Part shown: one piece after another, positions 5,248-10,000 of the stretch
How the letters are laid out: each line of letters opens with the position of its first letter
Position numbering within the stretch: position 1 is the stretch's first letter
Made by a program: the position numbers and the translations under genes
Notes under the pieces: model-generated
Told to the model about the DNA's origin: nothing
Databases searched by the model: none
The model's input: only the letters and a program-made list of their open reading frames with translations
Assembly (NCBI GenBank): GCA_026770585.1
Contig: MU646444.1
Location: forward strand, 209,178 to 219,177
Origin: Baffinella frigidus
Taxonomy: Eukaryota > Cryptophyceae > Cryptomonadales > Baffinellaceae
Direction: 5' to 3'
Length of the DNA: 10,000 nt

Positions 5248-8200
5248 ATGTGGAGTGTGGAGTGTGGAGAGTCGAGTGTGGAGTGTGGAATGTGGAGTGT
5301 GGAGTGTGGAGTGTGGAGTTTCGAGTGTTGAGGGGTTGGGGGTCACCGGCGCTCTTGGTAGGGCCCTTGTTTCGCTCCTGGGATAGTCAAAGACCCGCAC
5401 TGCCGGACGAGTTGTTGCCGGAGTTGGAGGAGGACGCGTTGTTGTTGTCGGCGTTGTCGGATCTGCGTTTTGGGGTTAGGGGTTTAGATTTGGGGGTTGG
5501 GGGTCTGTGGTGGAGCCGAAGCCGGTGGAGGTGTGGGAGAGGGTTTATGGTATAGTATCTCTTAAGTAGTGGGTGGGTCAAAGTTGACCTCCAACAGGTC
5601 TAGGGTATAGGGCGTAGGGCGTAGGGCGTAGGGCGTGGGGTATAGGGTGTAGTGTATAGGGTGTAGGGTTGAGGGTGAGGAGTTTAGGGTTTAGTGGAGG
5701 TGGAGGAGGACGATGAAGCGTTGTTGTTGTCGGCGTTGTCGGATCTGCGTTGGGTTAGGGGGTTAGGGGTGAGGGGTGAGGGGGCTACATGTTGGGGTTA
5801 TGGGTTATGGGTTGTTGTTGGAGGAGGAGGCGTTGTTGTCGGCGTTGTCGGAACTGGGTTTAGTGGTGAGTGGTTAATGTTTAGGGTTTAGGGGTTTATG
5901 TGTAGGGGTTTATGTTTAGGGTTGATGGTTTTATGGTGGAGCCGCAGCCGGTGGAGATGTGGGAGAGGGTGTAGGGTGTTGGGTTATGAGTTCAGGTTAT
6001 GAGTTCAGGGTTGAGGGTTGGACTGTAGGGTACCCGGAAGACCAGTGGAGGATCTCTTTCAGGTTTTAAGAGCGAGAGGTTAAGGTAAGGGTCAAGGTGT
6101 AGGGGTTGGTTAGGAGGGGGAGGTACGCAGTTTGAAGTTGAAGGTCTAGGGTGAAGGGTACTCGGAAAAAGAGTGGAGGATCTAGATCAGGTTTGTAGGG
6201 TGTAGGGTGTTGGTTGTAGGGTCAGGAGTTCAGGGTTCAGGGTGTGAAGGGTACCCGGAAGAAGAGTGGAGGATCTCGTCCAGGTAGGAAAGGTGTAGGG
6301 TGTAGGGTGTAGGGTGTAGGTATAGGGTACCCGAAAGAAGAATGGAGGATCTCGGAGGCGCGGCCTCGCAGGATCTGGTGGAGCCGAAGCTGGAGGAGAT
6401 GTGGGAGAGGGTGTAGGGTGTAGGGTGTAGGGTCTATGGTGTAGGGTGTAGGGTGTAGTGCGTAGGGTGTAGGTTATGGGGTTAGGAGTTCAGGGTGTGA
6501 ACGGTACCCGGAAGAAGAGTGGAGGCGCGGCCTCGCAGGATCAGGTGGAGGGTCTAGGGCAGTGAGTTGAGGGTTGGAGTATAGGGTACCCGGAAGACGA
6601 GTGAAGGATTTCAGAGGCGCGGCCTCGCAGGATCTCCTCGCAGGGGCCCAGCAGCCTGATGGGGGGGGTAGGGGTTATGCTTTGGGTTCAGGGTGTTGGG
6701 TTAGTGTCAATGGTTAAGGGTTTACACGGGTGTAGGGTGTAGGGGATGGATAGGGGTTGAGAATGAGGGTGCAGGGCGTAGGTGCAGACCTGGTGAAGGC
6801 GTCCTTTTCGACGATGCACACCGTTCACAGGCTTTGGGTTCAGGGTTCAGGGTTTGGGGTGTGGTTCAGGGTTTGAGGTGTGGCGTATGGTGTCATGGTT
6901 CAGTTTAGCGTATGGTGTCATGGGTAATGGTTCATGGTGTAGGGTGTAGATGTGTGGTGTTGGGTGTAAGGTTGAGGTTGTTCAAGGGTGCAGGGTGTAG
7001 GGTATGTAGGGTAGGGTCAGACCTGGTGAAGGCGTCCTTCTCGACGATGCACACCGTGCAAAGGCTCGTCGCCGTCACCGTCGCGGCTCTCTCTCTCTCC
7101 CTCTCTCCCTCTCTCCCTCTCTCCCTCCCTCTCTCCCTCTCTCCCTCCCTCTCTCCCTCTCTCCCTCTCTCCCTCTCCCTCTCTCCCTCTCTCTCTCTCA
7201 CACACAGACCTGGTGAAGGCGTCCTTCTCGACGATGCACACCGTGCAGAGGCTCGTCGCCGTCACCGTCGCGGCTCCCTCTCCCTCCCTCTCTTTCCCTC
7301 TCTCCCTCCCTCTCCCTCTCCCTCTCCCTCTCCCTCTCTCTCCCTCTCCCTCTCTCCCTCTCTCTCTCACACACACCTGGTGAAGGCGTCCTTCTCGACG
7401 ATGCACACCGTGCAGAGGCTCGTCGCCGTCACCGTTGCGGCGCGCGGCTGGTGGTGGGTTCAGGGTTTAGGGTTGAGGGTGTATGGTGGGTTCAGGGTTT
7501 AGGGTTGAGGGTGTAGGGTTTGGGGTACTTTAGGGTGTAGGGTTTGGGGTCAGGCAGAGATAGGGTTTTAGGGTTTTAGGGTATGGGGAATCAGGCAGAG
7601 TGTTTAGGGTACTCATGCAGAGTTAGGGTTTAGGGTTGAGGGTACTCGGGACAGTTATAGGGTTCATAGATAGGGTTTGGGGTTTAGTAATGCCAGAAGC
7701 TTACGTGAACGGACCCCTTAAGGGGTCGGTTAACGTGGGCTTGCCAGCTCTAAAACGATTTTAAAAGCGATTTCAGGACTTTTAAAGCCCAAGAATTTTT
7801 TCCATTATAAATTTTGTACCAAAGTTACTACTCCGTTAACGTAAGCTTTTTGCATGATTAGGGTTGCGGACCTGGTCGCGCAGGAGGGCAAGCTCGCCGA
7901 AGAACTCCCCAGGGCCGTACTTCACTTTGTCCGCCCTGCATTAGGTGTTAGGCGTTAGGCGTCAGGCATCAGTCTCTACTTTGTCCGCCCTGCATTGGGC
8001 ATTAGGCGTTAGGCGTTAGGCGTTAGGCATATCAGGCGTTTGGCATATCAGGCGTTAGGCATATCAGACATCAGGCATATCAGGCATATCAGGCATATCA
8101 GGCATATCAGGCATATCAGGCATATCAGGCATATCAGGCATATCAGGCATATTAGGCATTCGGCATCTGGCATTAGACGTAAGGCGTAAGGCAATAGACG

Positions 8201-9947
8201 TAAGACAAGACATAAGGGGTGTAGGGTGTAGGGTGTAGGGTTAGGCGTTAGGCATCAGTCTTCACTTTGTCCGCCCTGCATTGGGCATTAGGCGTTAGGC
8301 GTTAGGCGTTAGGCATATCAGGCGTTTGGCATATCAGGCGTTAGGCATATCAGGCGTTAGGTATATTAGGCATATTAGGCATATTAGGCATATTAGGCAT
8401 ATTAGGCATTAGGCATCTGGCATTAGACGTAAGGCAATAGACGTAAGACAAGACATAAGGGGTGTAGGGTTTAGGGTTGACCCGATATCGGACCCGGAGG
8501 TGACGGCTAGGGTTTGGATTTAGGGTCAGGGTTGAGTGTGTAGGGCGTGGGTTTAGTGTTGAGTGTTTGGGGTGTAGGGTTCAGGAAGCAGGGTGTGATC
8601 AGACTATGTTGAGGGTGTAGGCCACCCTGGAGGCCACCTCAGGGTATTTTGGACGTCCCAAAAGTCAACTCCCCTTGAAAAGGACTGAGGGCTCAGTCCT
8701 TTTCAAGGGGAGTTGACTTTTGGGACGTCCAAAATACCCTAAGGTGGCCTCCAGGGTGGGTCACGTACCCGATATCGGATCCGGAGGTGACGGCGGTGCC
8801 GTCGAACATGATGAACAGCTCGTCCCCCAGCTGCCGTTCGGGTGGTGGGTTTAGGGTTGGGGGTTGGGGGTTAGATTTGAGGGTTTTGGGTTGGGTTTAT
8901 GCGGTCAGGGTTTAGGGTTTATTAAGCGGGTAAACGTGACCTCCCCCCCAAGGGTACGGGTTTAGGGTTTAGGGTTTCGGGTTTAGGGCGTGGGGCTTAG
9001 GTCGCAGGGGTTAGGGGGTGATAATTTAGGGTTTAGTTACCTCGCCCTTGTGGATGATGACCTCTTAGGGTGTAGGGTTCAGGGTGTAGGGTGTTGGGTT
9101 CAGGGTTTAGTTACCTGGGGGTTAGGGTGTGTTAGGGGTTAGGGTAGGGTTCAGGGGTCGCACCTCGCCCTTCTCGATGATGACGTCTTAGGTTCTAGGT
9201 TGCAGGTTGTAGGGTGTGGGGTTCATGGGTATGGTGGGGTTCAGGGGTCAACCTCGCCCTTGTGGATGATGACGTCTTAGGGTGTAGGGTGTAGGGTGTA
9301 GGGTGTAGGGTGTAGGGTGTAGGGTGTAGTGTTCAAGGTTCAGGGGTTAGAGTGTTGGGGGGTCGCACCTCGCCCTTGTGGATGATGACGTCTGAGGGTG
9401 TAGGGTGTAGTAGGGTGTAGGGTGTAGTGTTCAAGGTTCAGGGGTAAGGGTGTTGGGGTGTAGTAGGGTGTAGGGTGTAGTGTTCAGATTGTAGGGTGTA
9501 GGGTTCATGGTTTGGGGTCAGGATGTAGGTGTAGGGTACAGGGCGCAGGGCGTACAGTACAGTGCAGGGGGTTAGCGGGGTTGGGTGATCATGTAGGGTG
9601 TAGGGGTTAGGTACCTCGCCCTTGTGGATGCTGACGTCTGAGAGTGTAGGGTGTAGGGTGTAGGGTGTAGTGTTCAAGGTTCAGGGTGTTGGGGGCTCGC
9701 ACCTCGCCCTTGTGGATGATGACGTCTTAGGGCGTAGGGTGTAGGGTGCAGTGTTCAAGGTTCAGGGGTTAGGGTGTTGGGGGGTCGCACCTCGCCCTTG
9801 TGGATGCAGACGTCTTAGGGCGTAGGGCGTAGGGTGTAGGGAGTAGTGTTCAAGGTCCAGGGGTTAGGGTGTTATAGGGTCACACCGGGGTTGGGTGATC
9901 ATGTAGGGTGTAGGGGTTAGGTACCTCGCCCTTGTGGATGATGACGT
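5063..9947 (-). CDS. PKA regulatory-subunit-like cyclic nucleotide-binding protein, split gene
   Basis: Seven minus-strand exons can be chained in descending order: 23-nt exon 1 (one of eight copies), 8830-8769, 7935-7872, 7447-7377, 6655-6590, 5462-5395 and 5178-5063. Intron phases agree at each junction (0, 2, 0, 2, 2, 1). The product holds one CNB domain: HKGELGDELFIMFDG (strands before the cassette), YGPGEFFGELALLRDQ plus PRAAT (phosphate-binding cassette, with the conserved Glu and Arg), then TVCIVEKDAFTRLLGPCEEI as the C-terminal helix region. LLGPC and PRAA resemble the second CNB domain of PKA regulatory subunits. Ala (not Thr) after the cassette Arg is the usual cAMP-type residue in animal kinases. 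A Ser/Asn-rich tail follows. Earlier exons lie beyond the window. Confidence 0.8.
5179..5394. repeat. Intron 6 with a GTGGAGTGTGGA minisatellite
   Basis: 5217-5245 carries GGTTGAGGGTTGA units. 5246-5325 carries tandem TGGAGTGTGGAG variants with a period near 7-9 bp. The plus-strand frame through it (GVWRVECGVW-type) follows the repeat period and is not a gene. 5345-5388 is non-repetitive and has short coding-like readings, but none with clear splice borders. Confidence 0.75.
5395..5462 (-). CDS. CNB gene exon 6, Asn/Ser-rich tail (longest copy)
   Basis: The acceptor AACGCAG|A at 5463 is followed by SDNADNNNASSSNSGNNSSG and then SA, ending at a donor GCGG|GTCTTT (5394). The first base completes GG from exon 5 to give Gly, so the phase is correct. 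The composition is low-complexity Asn/Ser, a typical flexible linker or tail. Without use of the donor the frame reads two more residues to TGA at 5387-5389. The opposite strand has an acidic open frame (ELEEDALLLSALSDLR), which I take to be the antisense shadow. Confidence 0.5.
5684..5744 (-). pseudogene. Exon 6 duplicate b
   Basis: The acceptor AACGCAG|A and SDNADNNNASSS are kept as in the copy at 5395-5462, but the end differs (SSTSTKP, then TAA at 5684-5686). It has no donor at the corresponding place. If used as a terminal exon it would give a shorter tail, so it is either a fossil or an alternative 3' exon. Confidence 0.5.
5805..5853 (-). pseudogene. Exon 6 duplicate c
   Basis: AAACCCAG|T leads into SDNADNNASSSNNNP and then TAA at 5805-5807. 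It has one Asn fewer than the other copies, and a changed first base still gives Gly after exon 5. It is the first copy met when transcribing from exon 5. Confidence 0.5.
6034..6543 (-). pseudogene. Five 3'-end copies of exon 5
   Basis: Fragments starting at 6034, 6162, 6255, 6331 and 6508 repeat the end of exon 5 (ATCCTCCAC...TCTTCCGG) followed by the donor GTACCC or GTACCG. The 6331 copy is longest and retains ILRGRASEILHSS with Phe replacing the next Ser. The 6508 copy joins CTGCGAGGCCGCGCCTCCAC with an internal deletion. None has the exon's own acceptor ATCAG|GCTGCTG, so they look like donor-side fossils. Confidence 0.7.
6590..6655 (-). CDS. CNB gene exon 5, C-terminal helix (complete copy)
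   Basis: CCCCCATCAG|G at 6656 and TCCGG|GTACCC at 6589 bound 66 nt. Its first base joins AG from exon 4 to make Arg, and it then encodes LLGPCEEILRGRASEILHSS plus Ser. LLGPCEEIL matches the helix after the CNB beta barrel in PKA regulatory subunits. The second half (RASEILHSSS) departs from the family and leads into the Ser/Asn tail. It is the only one of six related sequences with both splice sites. Confidence 0.75.
6790..6832 (-). pseudogene. Truncated exon 4 duplicate d
   Basis: It covers only the second half, TVCIVEKDAFT, with the donor CCAG|GTCTGC. The codon for the first Cys of LCTVC is TGA, and the exon 5' part is replaced by satellite. It is not usable as an exon in this phase. Confidence 0.75.
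7023..7087 (-). pseudogene. Exon 4 duplicate a, 5'-trimmed
   Basis: AATVTATSLCTVCIVEKDAF is retained with a donor CCAG|GTCTGA. The first seven or so bases encoding PRA are missing. The flank upstream on minus is GA-rich (the complement of the CT tract), so no pyrimidine tract precedes it. It is unlikely to be spliced in frame. Confidence 0.75.
7210..7274 (-). pseudogene. Exon 4 duplicate b, 5'-trimmed
   Basis: It is nearly identical to duplicate a, with donor CCAG|GTCTGT and the same loss of the PRA-coding start next to a GA-rich flank. The high identity between duplicates a and b and exon 4 points to recent tandem duplication of a unit of about 170-190 bp. Confidence 0.75.
7377..7447 (-). 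CDS. CNB gene exon 4, Arg half of the phosphate-binding cassette
   Basis: CACCACCAG|CCG at 7448 and CACCAG|GTGTGT at 7376 bound 71 nt encoding PRAATVTATSLCTVCIVEKD and then AFT. PRAAT holds the Arg that contacts the cyclic phosphate in characterised CNB domains. The following TVCIVEKDAF is the last beta strand and start of the C helix. Of four related copies it is the only one with an intact 5' end and acceptor. Confidence 0.8.
7448..7871. repeat. Intron 3: TTTAGGG-type repeat plus an AT-rich element
   Basis: 7455-7690 is TTTAGGG/GTGTAGGG-like sequence with repeated TCAGGCAGAG and TCATGCAGAG interruptions (7550, 7590, 7612). 7690-7855 is an AT-rich inverted-repeat element, described separately. 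No further exon is supported. Confidence 0.8.
7690..7855. mobile_element. AT-rich inverted-repeat element in intron 3
   Basis: AAGCTTACGTGAACGG (7697-7712) is inverted with one mismatch at 7833-7848 (CCGTTAACGTAAGCTT). Weaker symmetry extends outward (AATGC...GCAT). A second hairpin, GGACCCCTTAAGGGGTC, lies in the left part. The interior is much AT-richer than anything nearby (TTTTAAAAGC, ATTATAAATTTT). It has no ORF and is probably a MITE inserted in the intron. Confidence 0.65.
7872..7935 (-). CDS. CNB gene exon 3, Glu half of the phosphate-binding cassette
   Basis: TAATGCAG|G at 7936 and GACCAG|GTCCGC at 7871 bound 64 nt. The first G completes Gly with GG from exon 2. The exon then encodes ADKVKYGPGEFFGELALLRD and Gln. 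FGELALL is the cassette core whose Glu binds the ribose 2'-hydroxyl in PKA and PKG domains. Intron 3 cuts the cassette exactly between Gln and Pro-Arg. Third codon positions are mostly G or C. Confidence 0.85.
7978..7994 (-). pseudogene. 5'-edge copy of exon 3 (first)
   Basis: The acceptor TGCAG and the first 12 exon bases (GGCGGACAAAGT) are repeated, then the sequence turns into satellite. It keeps a 3' splice site but has no usable donor nearby. Confidence 0.6.
8262..8280 (-). pseudogene. 5'-edge copy of exon 3 (second)
   Basis: TGCAG|GGCGGACAAAGTGAAG is repeated here, four bases longer than the copy at 7978, and then diverges. Together with the real exon start at 7935 this makes three copies of the acceptor. 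Confidence 0.6.
8481..8507 (-). pseudogene. 3'-edge copy of exon 2
   Basis: The last 27 or so bases of exon 2, encoding AVTSGSDIG, are repeated with one synonymous change (GGA to GGG) and a donor GG|GTCAAC replacing GG|GTACGT. The rest of the exon and its acceptor are absent. Confidence 0.65.
8622..8759. mobile_element. 138-bp near-perfect palindrome in intron 2
   Basis: The left arm 8622-8689 and right arm 8692-8759 are 68-bp inverted copies with a single visible mismatch (C at 8640, where the partner implies T). They are separated by two bases. The ends read CCACCCTGGAGGCCACCT and AGGTGGCCTCCAGGGTGG. Such high arm identity implies recent origin or gene conversion. It has no coding capacity. 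Confidence 0.85.
8769..8830 (-). CDS. CNB gene exon 2, beta strands before the cassette
   Basis: ACGGCAG|CTG at 8831 and ATCGG|GTACGT at 8768 (the best donor in the window) bound 62 nt encoding LGDELFIMFDGTAVTSGSDI plus GG. GDELFIMFDG is the glycine-containing turn and strand typical of CNB domains (compare GDEFYI..EG in the family). It joins exon 1 in phase 0, which ends HKGE. 18 of 20 codons end in G or C. Confidence 0.85.
8831..9040. repeat. Intron 1 proximal part: TTTAGGG-like repeat
   Basis: GGGTTTAGGG, GGGTTGGGGG and related units fill the interval between exon 2 and the nearest exon 1 copy. CGGGTAAACGTGACCTCCCC near 8927-8946 is a short non-repeat piece. I see no exon in it. Confidence 0.8.
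9041..9063 (-). CDS. Exon 1 copy a (EVIIHKGE)
   Basis: The copy nearest exon 2. Its second base is G instead of C, changing the split codon from an Asp type to a Glu type if the preceding base is G. Acceptor CCTAAG, donor GTAACT. Confidence 0.6.
9164..9186 (-). CDS. Exon 1 copy b (VIIEKGE)
   Basis: CAC is replaced by GAG, giving Glu for His. Glu here is closer to common CNB sequences. Acceptor CCTAAG, donor GTGCGA. Confidence 0.6.
9253..9275 (-). CDS. Exon 1 copy c (VIIHKGE)
   Basis: Majority sequence with acceptor CCTAAG and donor GTTGAC. Confidence 0.6.
9369..9391 (-). CDS. Exon 1 copy d (VIIHKGE, CAG acceptor)
   Basis: Majority coding sequence with the preferred CAG acceptor (CCCTCAG) and donor GTGCGA. 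On splice-site grounds it is the best-looking copy. Confidence 0.65.
9615..9637 (-). CDS. Exon 1 copy e (VSIHKGE)
   Basis: ATC is replaced by AGC, putting Ser in a buried beta-strand position. It has a CAG acceptor (CTCTCAG) and donor GTACCT. Confidence 0.55.
9703..9725 (-). CDS. Exon 1 copy f (VIIHKGE)
   Basis: Majority sequence with acceptor CCTAAG and donor GTGCGA. It is one 88-bp unit away from both copy e and copy g. Confidence 0.6.
9791..9813 (-). CDS. Exon 1 copy g (VCIHKGE)
   Basis: ATC is replaced by TGC, giving Cys at the same position where copy e has Ser. Acceptor CCTAAG, donor GTGCGA. Confidence 0.55.
9925..9947 (-). CDS. Exon 1 copy h (VIIHKGE), most upstream in the window
   Basis: Majority sequence with donor GTACCT and acceptor CCTAAG. 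The flanks (GGGTTGGGTGATCATGTAGG, then GGTTAGGTACCT) match those of copy e, so a unit of about 310 bp including copies e-g was duplicated. More copies may lie beyond 10000. Confidence 0.6.
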
Positions 9948-10000
9948 CTTAGGGTGTAGGGTGTAGTGTGTAGTGTTCAAGGTTCAGGGTGTTTTAGGGT

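Larger units (their letters stand above)
5463..6589. repeat. Intron 5: GGTGTAGGG satellite with exon fragments
   Basis: About 1.1 kb of GTAGGGTGTAGGG, GTAGGGCGTAGGG (5609-5640) and GGTTAGGGG variants. Embedded in it are two further copies of exon 6 (5684-5744, 5805-5853), five 3'-end copies of exon 5 (6034-6543) and three copies of a 35-bp motif (5508-5542, 5938-5970, 6373-6407). On the coding strand the satellite is C-rich and almost free of GT and AG. Confidence 0.85.
6656..7376. repeat. Intron 4: satellites, CT tracts and extra exon 4 copies
   Basis: 6661-7020 is GGTGTAGGG/TTCAGGG satellite. 7088-7200 and 7275-7370 are CTCTCCCTCT tracts ending in CTCTCACACACA. Three imperfect copies of exon 4 sit at 6790-6832, 7023-7087 and 7210-7274. 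Open frames across the tracts on either strand arise from the dinucleotide pattern. Confidence 0.85.
7936..8768. repeat. Intron 2: tandem satellite blocks with exon fragments
   Basis: Two related blocks (about 7978-8230 and 8261-8475) begin with CACTTTGTCCGCCCTGCATT or its near copy. They run through GGCGTTA units, a 9-bp array and GACGTAAGACAAGACATAAG. The 9-bp unit is CATATCAGG in the first block (about nine copies, 8073-8152) and CATATTAGG in the second (about five, 8370-8408). A partial exon 2 copy lies at 8481-8507, and a 138-bp palindrome at 8622-8759. Confidence 0.85.
9041..9947 (-). repeat. Array of eight 23-nt micro-exon copies in GGTGTAGGG satellite
   Basis: Copies lie at 9041-9063, 9164-9186, 9253-9275, 9369-9391, 9615-9637, 9703-9725, 9791-9813 and 9925-9947. 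Every copy is exactly 23 nt, is preceded by AG and followed by GT on the minus strand, and encodes (D/E)-V-x-I-x-K-G-E. Spacers of about 65-220 bp are GGTGTAGGG, GTTCAAGGTTCAGG and GGGGTCGCAC units. The exon length is not a multiple of three, so including one copy (or four) keeps the frame with exon 2, whereas two or three would not. Confidence 0.85.

Noticed and set aside
5345-5376. Possible extra mini-exon ERNKGPTKSA on minus between CCCAG and GGTGACC
   Set aside because: The intron separating it from exon 6 would be only about 17 nt, and nothing else supports it.
5244-5555. Plus-strand acidic frame with LEEDALLLSALSDLR, repeated at 5694-5891
   Set aside because: It is antisense to the Asn/Ser-rich exon 6 copies, whose minus reading has acceptors and the right phase. 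The rest is the GTGGAGTGTGGA minisatellite.
6912-7502. A 196-residue plus frame and a 129-residue minus frame across intron 4
   Set aside because: Most of their length is CTCTCCCTCT tract. The only real coding pieces are the exon 4 copies, which read correctly on minus in a different phase (PRAATVTATS).
8073-8152. Regular short direct repeats that might suggest a CRISPR-like array
   Set aside because: The 9-bp units are contiguous without unique spacers, and the context is eukaryotic intron satellite.
9438-9677. 79-residue minus frame containing SDVSIHKGE
   Set aside because: Only the 23-nt exon copy e inside it is meaningful. The rest is translated satellite (TLHPT-type repeats).

Overview
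The window is nuclear DNA of a eukaryote, most likely an alga. It is full of degenerate TTTAGGG-type (Arabidopsis-type telomere) repeats and GGTGTAGGG relatives, and its genes are split into very small exons with canonical GT...AG borders and coding sequence ending mostly in G or C at third codon positions. A green alga of the prasinophyte kind, or a dinoflagellate-like alga, would fit. The regular GT donors argue mildly against a Symbiodinium-type genome. No ribosomal RNA, tRNA, bacterial operon, CRISPR array or integrase was seen.

Layout. 1-112: degenerate telomere-like repeat. 54-663: minus-strand exons of an unrecognised one-helix membrane protein. 949-1350: a plus-strand frame broken by one stop. 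1320-1700: nested palindromic (foldback) elements. 1729-1765: a possible minus-strand mini-exon, followed by 1.15 kb of interstitial telomere-like repeat (1781-2934). 2940-5090: a nest of short inverted-repeat elements, including three copies of a 121-bp MITE-like element bounded by TA, a CT/CA microsatellite and two unresolved coding candidates. 5063-9947: a minus-strand gene for a cyclic-nucleotide-binding (CNB) protein resembling the second CNB domain of a cAMP-dependent protein kinase regulatory subunit.

The CNB gene is the main result. No single ORF reveals it. It appears when minus-strand fragments between canonical splice borders are read in descending order: a 23-nt micro-exon (eight copies, 9041-9947), then 8769-8830, 7872-7935, 7377-7447, 6590-6655, 5395-5462 and probably 5063-5178. 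The codon phase matches at every junction. The joined product carries, in order, VIIHKGE, LGDELFIMFDG, YGPGEFFGELALLRDQ, PRAATVTATS and LLGPCEEILRG, which is the CNB fold with a complete phosphate-binding cassette. The introns consist of satellites that have also duplicated whole or partial exons with their splice sites: exon 1 eight times, exon 2 twice, exon 3 three times, exon 4 four times, exon 5 six times and exon 6 three times.

The splice models come from reading the sequence and have no transcript support here. Exons 1-5 are strong because domain order, phase and splice sites agree. Exons 6 and 7, and everything outside the CNB gene, are weaker.
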